Origin: Pyrocephalus nanus
Lineage: Eukaryota; Chordata; Aves; Passeriformes; Tyrannidae
NCBI GenBank assembly: GCA_038380795.1
Contig: CM076280.1
Coordinates: forward strand, 11,527,001 to 11,591,000
Direction: 5' to 3'
Length of the DNA: 64,000 nt
Shown here: one piece after another, positions 39,061-50,000 of the stretch
Numbering within the stretch: position 1 is the first letter of the stretch
How the letters are laid out: each line of letters begins with the position of its first letter
Notes under the pieces: generated by a model
Seen by the model: only the letters and a program-made list of their open reading frames with translations
Told to the model about the DNA's origin: nothing
Database searches by the model: none
Program-made: the position numbers and the translations under genes

Positions 39061-42000
39061 CACATACATCTACTGGCTGGTGTAAATTGTAAATATGTAT
39101 ATATGTATAGGTACTTGTATATGTATTAAAAAGAATGAACCACTACAATGTCTATATACAAAATTTATATATACACACATACGCCATTTCGGGTGGATTC
39201 CACAAGGTGCTGCAGATCATTTTTGGTTGTAGTAAAGGTTATGGCTCTTCTGCCATTGTAATTTACTGTTTCCAGGGACTTACCCTTGGACCTTGAAGTA
39301 ATTCATAACTGATTTGAGGTACAGGAGCCCTTAGTTAGCCAGGGGAAGGGGTACTCCTGTATGCATTAAGATTCATGTATTAACTGTGAAGCTGATCTCT
39401 GCCTTCCTGCCTGGTAGGAGGTCCCCAGTTACTAAAACATGGGATTGTGTGTGGAAGCTGAAGATACAGGAGGCCTTTAATGCAGCAGTGAGTGAGAGGC
39501 GGGTTATCTGTTGCCCTGCCTGCTGTTCCTCCCCCTGCAGTGTTCAGCTTGCATGGAAAAAGGGAATTGAGTTTTCCCCAGCTCGCTGCCTTCCAACCAA
39601 ATGCTTTTGCTTTGCTTTAGCTTTTGCTTTTATGAAGCTGTTCTCATTTTGGTTCCATCTGTGTGGAAAACAGTATGCTGTTTCCAAGCATAGGAATGAT
39701 GATGATGATGATTCCACTCATGTGGGCTGGTGAACCTCTGGGACGTTGCTTGTGAACTGACTGGGAAAGCCCTGGTGATCCCACCTTCATTTTAGCCAGG
39801 CTGAAGCGGGGAGTCCTTGCTTGTGACCTGAGAGGCTTCTACTCCACTTTGCAGCCCTTCAAGGAGGTTGTTTGCTTGTTGCCAAGGTAGATCTCATCAG
39901 AGGAAAATGCACTGTTTAAAAAGCTGAACAAAAAGCCCTGAAGAATCTGGAATGTAGGAGGAGAATGTAGTCCTTGAAAATTAGTTCAGGAGTTGTACTT
40001 ATCAGCAAAGACTGTCCAAGTCAAAAATTCATTCTTGAGGCTACTCATTCTCCTCTTACCTACTGATCTTTGTTAGAAGGTCCAATGCTGGCAGGGACAT
40101 TCAAAGATAAAGATGGTTGTGTTGGGAGGAGTATGGAATTGTACTGTGTAAGCAAAGGGCTCTTACCCTCTGTCTGCTCTAGCTGTAGCTAGGATAAGTG
40201 TCTGGTCTTGGATTTTGAACCAGCCCCCTCCCTTCCTGCCCAAAGCAACTGCATCCAAGATGAAAATGTTGATATTTTCCCCTCCAAGTAAAAGCTTGTC
40301 TTGTTTGAACTAAGTCATTCTAAACTCGTGCTACTGTGTGCTCTGTGCTATGGTCGTAGGTACCTCGGTGTATGCTTGTGTGTACTGAAGAAAATCTGGT
40401 TTCTGTATCTCACAGTCCTCAGTGTGGAAGCGAAGCAAAGACTGAACCATTTTTAAGTGAGAAGAGAACAAATCCTTTTCTTCTCAGGCCTGCTGCCTTC
40501 CCTCTTGTCTCGCTCTCCCTTTCTCCATGTATCTTTATTGCTTAGATTAACGGAGAAGACTTGCCAGCACCAGGCAATGCCAAATTAAAGGGGTAAATTC
40601 TGCATGTAATACGTTGAGAGAGGACAAGGTGAACTGGACCAACTGTGTCCTTATGGGACTGCTCCTGCCTGGCTCCCTACTCCCTGCATGTGGTGTGCTC
40701 AGATGAATCCTGCTCCCACAGTAGGCACCTGCTCAAATTGTTTGTGCTCCTGCTCGAATTGGCTTTGGAACATCCTGCCAAAGTTACTACTGTTGCCTTT
40801 TTCCCCCCTTTGACTTCTCAAAACAACAGTGACAGGGGAATGCAGGGTTATGAGTCCTTAATGCTCTGGTTTTTATTTGCTGTTGGGATGTGATGTGTCA
40901 TTTTGCTTCGTGCACAAGCTAAATGGAGCACTAACTTCCATGAGCTGTGCAAACGGGACTTGCTCCCTGGAGTGCTTTCTTGAGAAGTTCCAGGACATTT
41001 CTTTGAGTAGTTTGTCAAAATAATGTCTGTCAAGTCATGACTGACTAAACTCTCAAGACTGCTCCCCAGGGAGATGTGCAGAGATGTCTTTTAAGGATCA
41101 CAGGAAATAGATGGGGGCAACAGGAAATTAGGTTCCAAATAATCATCTTCAAAAGCTACAACTTGAGTAGCTCTGGTCAGGCTTCTCCCCTAAGGATGGG
41201 GTGGAAGTGCTGCTCCCAGATCCATCCCTGGCATGAGTTGGGAATCATCTCCCCTGCCCTGCCACCTCCCCTGTACTGTAACCATGCTGTGCTGCAAGCC
41301 TGCTCCTTCCAGAAAGCTAAAAATCTTGGCATCTGTCTGAACAGTTGTTTTGTCTTGAGGCTTCTTTTGTAAAAGCTTTATCTGTGTCCAGTTCCTCAGT
41401 CCGTGTCCGAGTGCAGCTCAGTGGTGCAGCAGCGGCCGAGCCTCGTTCAGGCCTGGCGGTGCCGGGGCTGCTCCTGGGGCTGAGGGAGCTCTGCAGGCAG
41501 GAACAGCTCTATGAACAAGGGAGAAACCTGGTCTAGAGAGCTGAAAGCTGCTCTGTGCACCTCAGTAAGGTCAGGCTCTCCAGAGCAGATCATGCACTCC
41601 CGAGGGGGCTCTCTTAAATTTGTAATACCTGACTTTTAGAGCAATACTGTTCTGTGACCACATGTACTGCAAGTGCTTTGAGGATCTGGGTGTCCACTAG
41701 TGGAGCAGGGGAGGAACACATCGGACATGTAACTGCTTTAGATTTAGGAGTGCCAGTCAGCCACTTCTTGTTTTCCCCTCTAAACCATTACTCTGCCAAG
41801 ACAGGAGATCTAGTTCGAGGTCTCTGAATCTGACTGACCTTTTTGGGGGATTAAGGACTGTCTGAATTCTGCCCAGATGCACCCATAGCTGTTTTATTCC
41901 CACTGGGAGCAGTTCCATGCATTCAGTGCAGCTCCCTGGCCTGCAGGAGCCCCAGAGCAGAGCAGACCTCACCGGCCCTGTACCAGCAGCTGCTCCTTCC

Positions 42001-42370
42001 AGAATAAACCCTGCTGGGAGGATCTGCCCCATTGACTTCGCAGGTCGCTCTCGGCATGTATTTATCATCATTTCTCCCTTTAAGTGGTTTGTTGGGAGCA
42101 GGATTCTGCCTCATGCAGGCTGAAAAGCACAAGTTGCTTCTGCCCTGGGCAAGACCCGGTGAGAAGGACGAGGGGAGCACAGGTGGGAGCGTTTGGGAGC
42201 GTTCTGGGAATGCAGAGGTACAGAGTGTTTTGCCTCTCTTGAGAATCAGATTATTTATTACCAAAAGTAATTTTATAGTGAATTGGTTTAAAGTTATTTT
42301 ACAGCTGTGTGCCTGTATACCGTATTTTGGTAAAAACAGATATTTTCCTTGAAATATATAGAGATATATA

Positions 42371-42376
42371 AATAAA
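42371..42376 (+). terminator. SCAI: Candidate distal SCAI polyadenylation signal
   Basis: AATAAA follows 'gagatatata' and precedes a T-run, in an AT-rich block that ends abruptly at the GC-rich GOLGA1 promoter region. It is a plausible end for a long SCAI 3' UTR. Another AATAAA at 42803-42808 sits inside the CpG-rich region. Confidence 0.4.
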
Positions 42377-42429
42377 CTTTTTTTGGAGCAAATGGACTTT
42401 TTTTGCAAGGGATGTGTAATCGCCAAAGC

Positions 42430-43560
42430 AGCGTGATGCCAGAAGCGACCGTGCCGTCGTTCCGGGTGTCTGTGGAGGGAAGCAGCGTGTTTGTTACCGC
42501 TGGACCGTGCTGGGAGGAGGAAGAGCCGCTGGCTGGGACCCGCCGCTTCTCCCTGTCTGAGCCGACACCCCCGGCCCGGCCGGGTCACAGACCGAGCGCC
42601 ACCCCGCGTCCTCGTCGCCGCCTCTCCGGGCTTTCCAGAGACTCTGGAGCAGATTCCCGTTCGCTTTTGTCCCCGCCGCGCCGGGGCCGCTCCCGCCCGG
42701 CGCTCGCGGTCGTGCCGTGTCCGAGCCGCTCGCTGTCCCCGTGCCGGGGCTCGGCCGCCCCTCCCCGCCCCTGTCCCGGCCCCGCCGAAGGACTGTGCTG
42801 TCAATAAACTGTGGAAAACGCTCGTACCCAACGCCTCGTCCGCTCTGCCGCGGGACTGCGGGAGGGCAGGAGGGAGGAGCGGGGCTGAGGGATGAGCGGG
42901 GCCGGGGCCGAGGGAAGACTGGGAGTGGGAGCGGGGCCGGGGCCGAGGGAGGAGCGGGGCTGAGGGAGGAGCGGGGCCGGGGCCGAGGGAGGAGCGGGGC
43001 TGAGGGAGGAGCGGGGCCGGGGCCGAGGGAGGAGCGGGGCTGAGGGAGAAGCGGGGCCGGGGCCGAGGGAGGAGCGGGGCTGAGGGCGGAGCGGGGCCGG
43101 GGCCGAGGGAGGAGCGGGGCTGAGGGCGGAGCGGGGCCGAAGCTGAGGGAGGAGCGGGGCTGAGGGCGGAGCGGGGCCGGGGCTGAGGGCGGAGCGGGGC
43201 CGGGGCTGAGGGAGGAGCGGGGCCGGGGCTGAGGGAGGAGCGGGGCCGGGGCTGAGGGAGGAGCGGGGCCGGGGCTGAGGGAGGAGCGGGGCCGGGGCTG
43301 AGGGAGGAGCGGGGCCGGGGCTGAGGGAGGAGCGGGGCCGGGGCTGAGGGAGGAGCGGGGCCGGGGCTGAGGGAGGAGCGGGGCCGGGGCTGAGGGAGGA
43401 GCGGGGCCGGGGCTGAGGGAGGAGCGGGGCCGGCGCCGCTTCCGCCCCGCGCGGCGCTTCCGGGTCGGCGGTGGCCGGGGAGCGGCGGGGCCGGGCCGGC
43501 CATGGGCGGTGAGGGGCTGTGAGGGGCTGTGAGGGACGGTGAGGGGCCGTGAGGGGCCGT
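42430..43560. promoter_or_regulatory. GOLGA1: CpG-island promoter of GOLGA1
   Basis: GC and CpG rise sharply from about 42430 to 43700. The island holds the G-rich minisatellite and then a non-repetitive core around 43435-43508. That core includes CTTCCGG at 43457-43463, an ETS-type site on the minus strand. No TATA box is visible. The first, non-coding GOLGA1 exon probably ends at 43508. Confidence 0.7.
42872..43432 (+). repeat. G-rich minisatellite upstream of GOLGA1 (23-bp and 17-bp units)
   Basis: A long tandem array is built from GAGGAGCGGGGCCGGGGCTG-type 23-bp units and shorter GAGGAGCGGGGCTGAGG 17-bp units. In the left part the two alternate as a roughly 40-bp higher-order unit. From about 43190 to 43432 a nearly uniform run of about ten 23-bp units follows. 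Runs of four G in each unit give strong G-quadruplex potential on the plus strand. The array produces a spurious proline-rich open frame on the minus strand (41923-43722). Confidence 0.9.
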
Positions 43561-43833
43561 GAGGGGCTGAGAGAGTGAGGGGACGAGCCCTCGGTGCCCA
43601 GAGCGGAGCGGCCGGGCCGGGCCTGCCTGGCGGGTGGCGGGGGCCGGGCTGAGGGACCCGCCCGCTGTCACCGTTTGGGGCCGTCGGTTTGGGGCTTTAA
43701 CGGGTTCTGCGCCGCGTGACACGATTTTTTAACGCATTGTAACAGATGCGGTGTTAAAGGACGTTCAGTTTTCTTTTGATGACTAGTGCGGGTGGGATTT
43801 TTAGTGTGGAACCCATTTCTGCTTTATTTGCAG

Positions 43834-44005
43834 GTACTGTCAGGCCGTGAGGGCTTTAATGGAACTAGAAATGCAGTAAAGCAGTGGGTGAGGCACAGAA
43901 TTAAATCTCAGCATCTGCAAGCTTTAAACAGAGTGCCAGTGTATTAAAGGGTGGAGGTCGTGGGTGTCCAAGGAACCTGGGTATTTCAGCGCTGTAAGCA
44001 GTAAA
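43834..44005 (+). other. GOLGA1: GOLGA1 5' UTR part of exon 2, with upstream AUGs
   Basis: A good acceptor (GCTTTATTTGCAG) ends at 43833, and the sequence continues without another convincing acceptor to the GOLGA1 start codon at 44006. A short upstream frame, ATG GAA CTA GAA ATG CAG TAA, begins near 43859. If the preceding exon ends at 43508 (CATGGGCG|GTGAGG), splicing would also create a seven-codon upstream frame starting with a strong-context AUG (GCCATGG). A later TTTCAG at 43989 is a weaker alternative acceptor. Confidence 0.5.
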
Positions 44006-47000
44006 ATGTTTGCCAAACTGAAGAAGAAGATCGCGGAGGAGGCAGCGGTTGCCCCCAGGCCGGGAGGGACTGCCCGGATCCCCAGGTCTGTCAGCAAGGA
44101 GTCCATCACGTCGGTGGGAGCAGACTCCGGAGACGACTTTGTGAGTTACACCTTGCTTTGAAACCGGATTTCTCTGGCAGCGTTTTTAATAGGGCTCTGC
44201 AGACAGCCGTTTTAGCTGCAGTCTGTGAGTCGAGTATGTGCTGTGGTGTCTTTGTAAGTGCACCTCTTAATGCATAAATGTATCATTAGCTTGAACAAAC
44301 TTAAACACCAAAGAGAGTGTTTGTATGTGAACCATAGCAGTTGCCATGAGGCTTCTGTTCCTATGTAAATGTGAGTTATAAAGCTGTTTCAATACAGAAC
44401 ACTGATAAACAGACATAAAATATTGAATGAAGCTGTAGTTATGTGTAAGATACCTATTTGTAAAATTAATTACTGAAGCATAGAATCCCAGAAGGGTTTG
44501 GATTAGAAGGGACCTTAAAGACCATCCAGTTCCACCCTCTACCATGGGCAGAGACACCTTCCACTATCGCAGGTTGCTCCAAGCCCTGTCCAACCTGGCC
44601 TTGGACACTTCCAGGAATGGGGCAGCCACAGCTTCTCTTTCAGTAGGAAAACAAGCTGGATCTGGCCAGCTTTCATCTTGCCATGGATTTGGCTTTACCT
44701 CTTGGCTTCCTGGGACTGTTCCTACCTGAGACACTGTGCATGTCTGCCAAAAACCTTGCGTGCAGTTTTGTTGCACTCAAAACTATTGTAGTTCCTCTCT
44801 TTCATTATAAAACATTGTTTAAACAAGTAAAGTTCCAGGAGTGTATGGGTTAAATGAAACCCTGGAATGCTCTGGCACCTCTGCCCTGGATGGCTGGCTG
44901 TCACACTTTTGAAAGCCTGGATTAAGGCAGTGTCACCCCAGTGCTGGAGCCAGCAGAGCCCACTGCAGAGCCAGCAGCAGGACTCTGCTGTCTGCAAAGT
45001 CAAGAAGTTATTTACACAGTTGAGCTCCAACTCAGTCTTTCTGAAGCCCAGCTGAAATTCCAGTTCTGTTTAGCAGAAAGTGTGATGTTTAAATACATTC
45101 TATAATGGAAATATATTAGTCTTCTGTTTTGCTGAGTGTTTTTTTAGCACTTAACACATTCTCATGTAAAAATTCCCTTCGCCACCCTGCGACTTCAGAG
45201 AACAGAAAACAAGTAATGGTGGTGGCTGAAGTCTTGAGTGGTTTTCAGAAAACCTCCAAGAATTAGTTGTTTTATCAGTATTCATTTAACTGCTCTTAAT
45301 ATTGATTTTTATGGAGCAGAGAATGCCCCAGGAGTCATCAGTCAGTTCTGCAGCAGGTTTTGAGTGGACAGACTGCTGCATCAGGGCTGCAGGGAGCTCA
45401 TCCCACCTGAAAAGCATCGCTGCTTCTTTCCTCATTATGTTGATTTTCAGGAGTCTCGCTTGACCCTTCCTGGAGCCTGTGCTGTGGAGCCTGTGCTGTG
45501 GAGCCTGGTTTCCACTGCACCGTGTCCTCAGTGCCAGTCTGAACCCCAGTTCTCAGCTGTAGAGCCTGGTTTCCACTGCACCACGTCCTCAGTGCCAGTT
45601 TGAACCCCAGTTCTCAGCTGTAGAGCCTGGTTTCCACTGCACCATGTCCTCAGTGCCAGTCTGAACCCCAGTTCTCAGCTGTAGAGCCTGGTTTCCACTG
45701 CACCATGTTCTCAGTGCCAGTCTGAACCCCAGTTCTCAGCCCCAGCTCCCTTCCCCAGTGCCGTGCTCTGGGAGCAGCCAGCAGGGCACAGCCCGCTGTT
45801 TAAGCCCTCGCTGTTTTTCTCCTTCAGCATTTTTTACACATTCTGCTGTGCTAGTACAACTTTCCCCTTTATGTGAAAAGCAAGTGCTATTCCTAGGTGG
45901 GAGAGTGGTTATTATCCCAGAGTTATTGTACAGGAGGATTGCTTTTTCTGAATAAGTTACATGACTTGCTTTTCTCCCAAGGCTTCTGATGGAAGCAGCT
46001 CCAGAGAGGATCTTTCATCCCAGTTGTTCAGGAGAAATGAACAAATAAGAAAACTGGAGGTGAAGCTGTCTGGTATGTGTCCTGATACGTACAAAACCTT
46101 GTTATTTTAGGAAATATTTTCCTTTAAGTGGTTTAATATATTAAAAATACGTGGGTTTAGGGTTCTTTGAAAATTGATTTGTGGCAACCCTGTTGATTGA
46201 CATCTAAGGAGCATCCAGTATTACTTATTTTTTATAAGAATGATTTTAGTTTATTCTGGAATCTTACCAGGCTCTAGTTCAAGAAAATATACGATTCAAA
46301 AAATTGTTTCCTACTGAATTTGAAAGCCAAAGTGCTCACCTGCTTGCACAAGGTAAACTTAAAAGTGGTTGAGGCTCAGCAAGAGAGAGGAGGGCTCTGA
46401 TGTCAAGAGTTTTGTGCAAGCAGCCCAACCAGTGAGTGAATCCTCCTTTCCACTGCACAGAAGCTTCTGCAGGGTGTGTGTGTACTTTATGTAGGTGCTT
46501 ATTCCCTGCCTCCCACGTCAGGTGTGCTGGGGGAGTGTGAGGGCAGCGCAGTCAGGGCTCGGCCTTGGGGTGCTGTGGGACTGGAACAGCGAGCACAGGG
46601 ATGCAATGTCCATGAATTGCCCCTTCCTTGCACCCTGCAGTGCCAGAGACCTTTCCTGAACAGCGTTCAATAGACCAGTGTTCTGGAGCGAAGCAAAACG
46701 TGGGGACAGCTGTTCATTGCCTGGTTGTGCCCTTGTCTGTGTGACTGACACCCCGGGACAGGCCCTCCTGTTTGTGCCAACCCTGTGGACAGCACAGAAC
46801 TGTTTGCTCGTGTTCATTGTTGTGGTCACCCGAGTTTTCCTCAGCAGGAATGATTTTCTGATTGAGAAAATCATTGTCATTTTGTCACTCATCCTTTTTT
46901 TCTTTCTTCCCCCCCCCTTCCCCACCAAATGTCCTTTCCCAATGTCTGCCCATTCCTGGTCTGTGCTTCTCCTTCCTCACACGAGATTATGCCGATCAGA

Positions 47001-50000
47001 TCCGAAACTTGCAGAAGATAAAAGAGAAGCTTGAAAATGCATTAGAGAAGCATCAGGATTGTACGTACTTTTTTTCCTTTTTGTTTAGTTCTTTTCAAGT
47101 TGAAAATTGCTGTGGTTGGAAGGAGAGGGGTTTGGTGTACAGGTGTTATTTATTTCCTTTCAGACTGTGCACCTCTGTACTCTGTAGAACTAGAACATGA
47201 GGTTTTGCCTTATTTACAGTGCAAAAAGCAGCAGTAATATCTCGAACAAGTTGTTATTATACTTCTTTTGCCAAATTTGGGGCTAACATTCAGGAGAGAC
47301 CTTTTAGAAGGCCACAGCTTTGTTCTAATCCAGCAAGGAGCAGTATTCCTTCTCCTGTTAGCTTTGGCTTCTGGCCAGCGTGCAAGCAGCGTGAAGTAAT
47401 GAGTGGCACAGTGTTAGTGCTGGAGTCAAGATGGGGCTAATTACTTGCAGAACAAGCTCTTTAAAGTTATTTATAACTTACAGAAAACTGAGAAGCAATT
47501 TTAAAAGCTGAGTTTTTAATGTAGCTGGTGGCTCTCTGTTGATAGCCTCCATGAGGAAGTTTCAGGAGCAGAATGAAGCTCACCAGGCCAGTCGAGCCAA
47601 GATGGCTGAAGGAATGGCTTTGGCCTTGGAACAGAAGGACAAGGTAACAGCTTGAGCACGACTTTTGGCTCTCATGACCCTGATGTTTTAAACAGGTGTT
47701 GCCATTAATTAAAATAATTGTTCAGCATTGTGTGTGAGTGTGCCAGCACTGAGGGAAGGAGGGAGCACTGAGTTCCATGCCAGAGCTGCTCTGACTGGTT
47801 TTAACGAGAGCCCTCCAAAATTCCTGATGAAAGGTTAAGCTTGTGCTTTGTTAAGATTAATTGCGATAGACCTGTTGTCACTTTTATTTTACTTGCATAA
47901 AGCTTACCTATTCAGGTAGCAAAAATGATTCATCAGCCTTCACCTATAAAGCACTGGCTCTTACTGTTGTTTTGCTGATTTTTTTTGTTTAATCGTTACC
48001 ACAGCTTAGTATCTGCAAACAATTCAATTTTTTTTAACCATAATTAAATGTCCTTGAAAGTCTACAAATTGAATTTGATTTTTCTTTCTCCTTTCTATCT
48101 TGTTCAGGAGTGGATGGAAAAACTGGGTCAAGTTGAAAAGGTAATTAACCTCTGAGTTTTTTTGGGGGGCTTTAGTGTGTCTGTGTGTGTATTTGTAAAC
48201 ACCAGCCTGCACACTTCCATCTCTATTGGAACCAACTCTGTTCAGCCCTTTTTGTTATTTGATCTTTGTTCAGTGGGAGAAGCCAATCATTTGCTTTTGT
48301 TACCAGCCCCAGTGCTTCAGGAGGTATTTCTGGAATTACTTTTCAGTGGGGAAGTAAAGAATGATGGGCTGTGATGGGAAAGTTGTCCTTCTGTAAGGTG
48401 GAGTGGTAGTTCCCTTTGTTACAGAGGAGGCAGTTGGGATGCAGAAAGAGGTAGAGACTTTGAGGTCTTGCAGTGGGTCATCTGTTTCATAAAATAACTG
48501 AAATTGTTTGGTAGGGATTTTTTTAATACAAGATTTCAGTCTTGTAGTTGTTCCAAGTGTTTAGCTTAGTCTGTTTTAAAGGATGTCCGATTATGAAGAT
48601 GTTAAACATACTACTATTTTTGTCCATTTTTAAGAGTTCGGTGTAGGTAATCATTGTTGGCATTGTAATGAGTTCACATTTCTTTTTGTATGTTCTTGAA
48701 GTTTGGTAATTTGCGCTGTGACATGAATGTGGAGGGATTCCAGTTCAACGTGTAGCACTTTCAGAGCTTTATGGCTGCAAGACAAGATTCCTTTCTCAGA
48801 GAGTTTACTAAACTCCTCTTGACTTGACATGAAAACACAGATATTCTTGGATTCCTTTTGTTTTTGTTCATTTATCAGGAAAAAAAAATGCTCCAAATAC
48901 AGTTACAAGAAGTGAGGGAGCAGAGTTTGAACCTTTTCCAAAAACGAGATGAAATCGATGAACTGGAGGGCTTTCAGCAGCAGGAAATTGCCAAAGTTAA
49001 ACACATGGTAAGAATATTTCAAACTTTGTTTTCTTTCCTAAAATTTTTACTAGGATACCAAATTAGTGCTAGTTCTGCATTCATTTTTTAGCCTTTGTGC
49101 CTGTACACAGCCTTGGCCAGTGTCAGAATTCTGACAGTAGTACCGAATATGATATTACGTAGTTTATTGTTTAATTCAGCTCATAGCTTAGTAAGAAAGG
49201 CGAGTTTCAGTGAAAGGTTTGTCAGTATTACTGATCACCTGTATTGCCGAAGATAACCCTGTCATATTCAGCTTTTGAAGAAGGAAGAGTGCCTGGGCAG
49301 AGCGGAGCAGGAGCTCGAGGCGAGCGCTCGAGAGCTGACCCGCGCACAGGCGGAGCTGCAGGAGGCCAGGAGCGAGGCCTCAGGCCTGGGGAAGGATCTG
49401 CAGGAGCTGCAGCAGCAGTTCTTGGAGCTGCAGGCACAGAGGTAGGAGCTGCTCTGTCAGAGGAGCAGGGGGTGCCTTTCCCCTGTATTTTTACTTCTTG
49501 CCCCGTTCGGTCTTGTTGGAAGAGTTCCTGTGTGTGGTGAGTTGACTGAATCATTGCCTCTGCTGTGCCCATGGGGATTGAAATGCCAAGCCAATGATAG
49601 CAGTACTTGTGTAGGGTTGTGTAAATTTGTTATGATTTCATAGAGATTGAATGCTTAATTGCCACTTTTTTGGATAATACATAATTAAGCAGTGGTTGAT
49701 GGTGGCTGGCTTTAGGACAAGAAAATGTTATGGTTGCTTCGTCCATTTTCATAAGCAGCAGAATTATCTGATAAAGATTATTTTTTCTGGAACAGTATGT
49801 CACTTGTTTTTATTCTTTTTCTGTGAAGAGATGAACTAATGACAGCTGAGACAAATGCAGAAAATAAGATCACTGCTCTGGAGTTAAGAGAACAGGAGCT
49901 ACAAACAGTCATTCAGCAGCTTTCTGTAGACTTGCAAAATGTAAGTTTGAGCTAAGTGAGACTTGATTCAAAGAGTTCCATTCTGCAGAAGTTAGATTAG

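Larger units (their letters stand above)
37231..42430 (+). other. SCAI: SCAI 3' UTR and flank
   Basis: No spliced gene is recognised between the SCAI stop and the GOLGA1 CpG island. Candidate polyadenylation signals on the plus strand are AATAAA at 37363-37368, 38539-38544 and 42371-42376. The last one ends an AT-rich, 3'-UTR-like tract. Mammalian SCAI mRNAs have multi-kilobase 3' UTRs, so a 5 kb UTR reaching 42371 is plausible but inferred. The interval also holds a TG-rich microsatellite near 39005 and a 289-codon antisense open frame at 37845-38714. Confidence 0.5.

Noticed and set aside
41923..43722. 599-codon minus-strand open frame, Pro/Ser/Arg-rich
   Set aside because: Most of it is the minus strand of the G-rich minisatellite upstream of GOLGA1, translated as repeated APLLPQPRPRSS-type units. 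It also spans the GOLGA1 promoter and has no domain.
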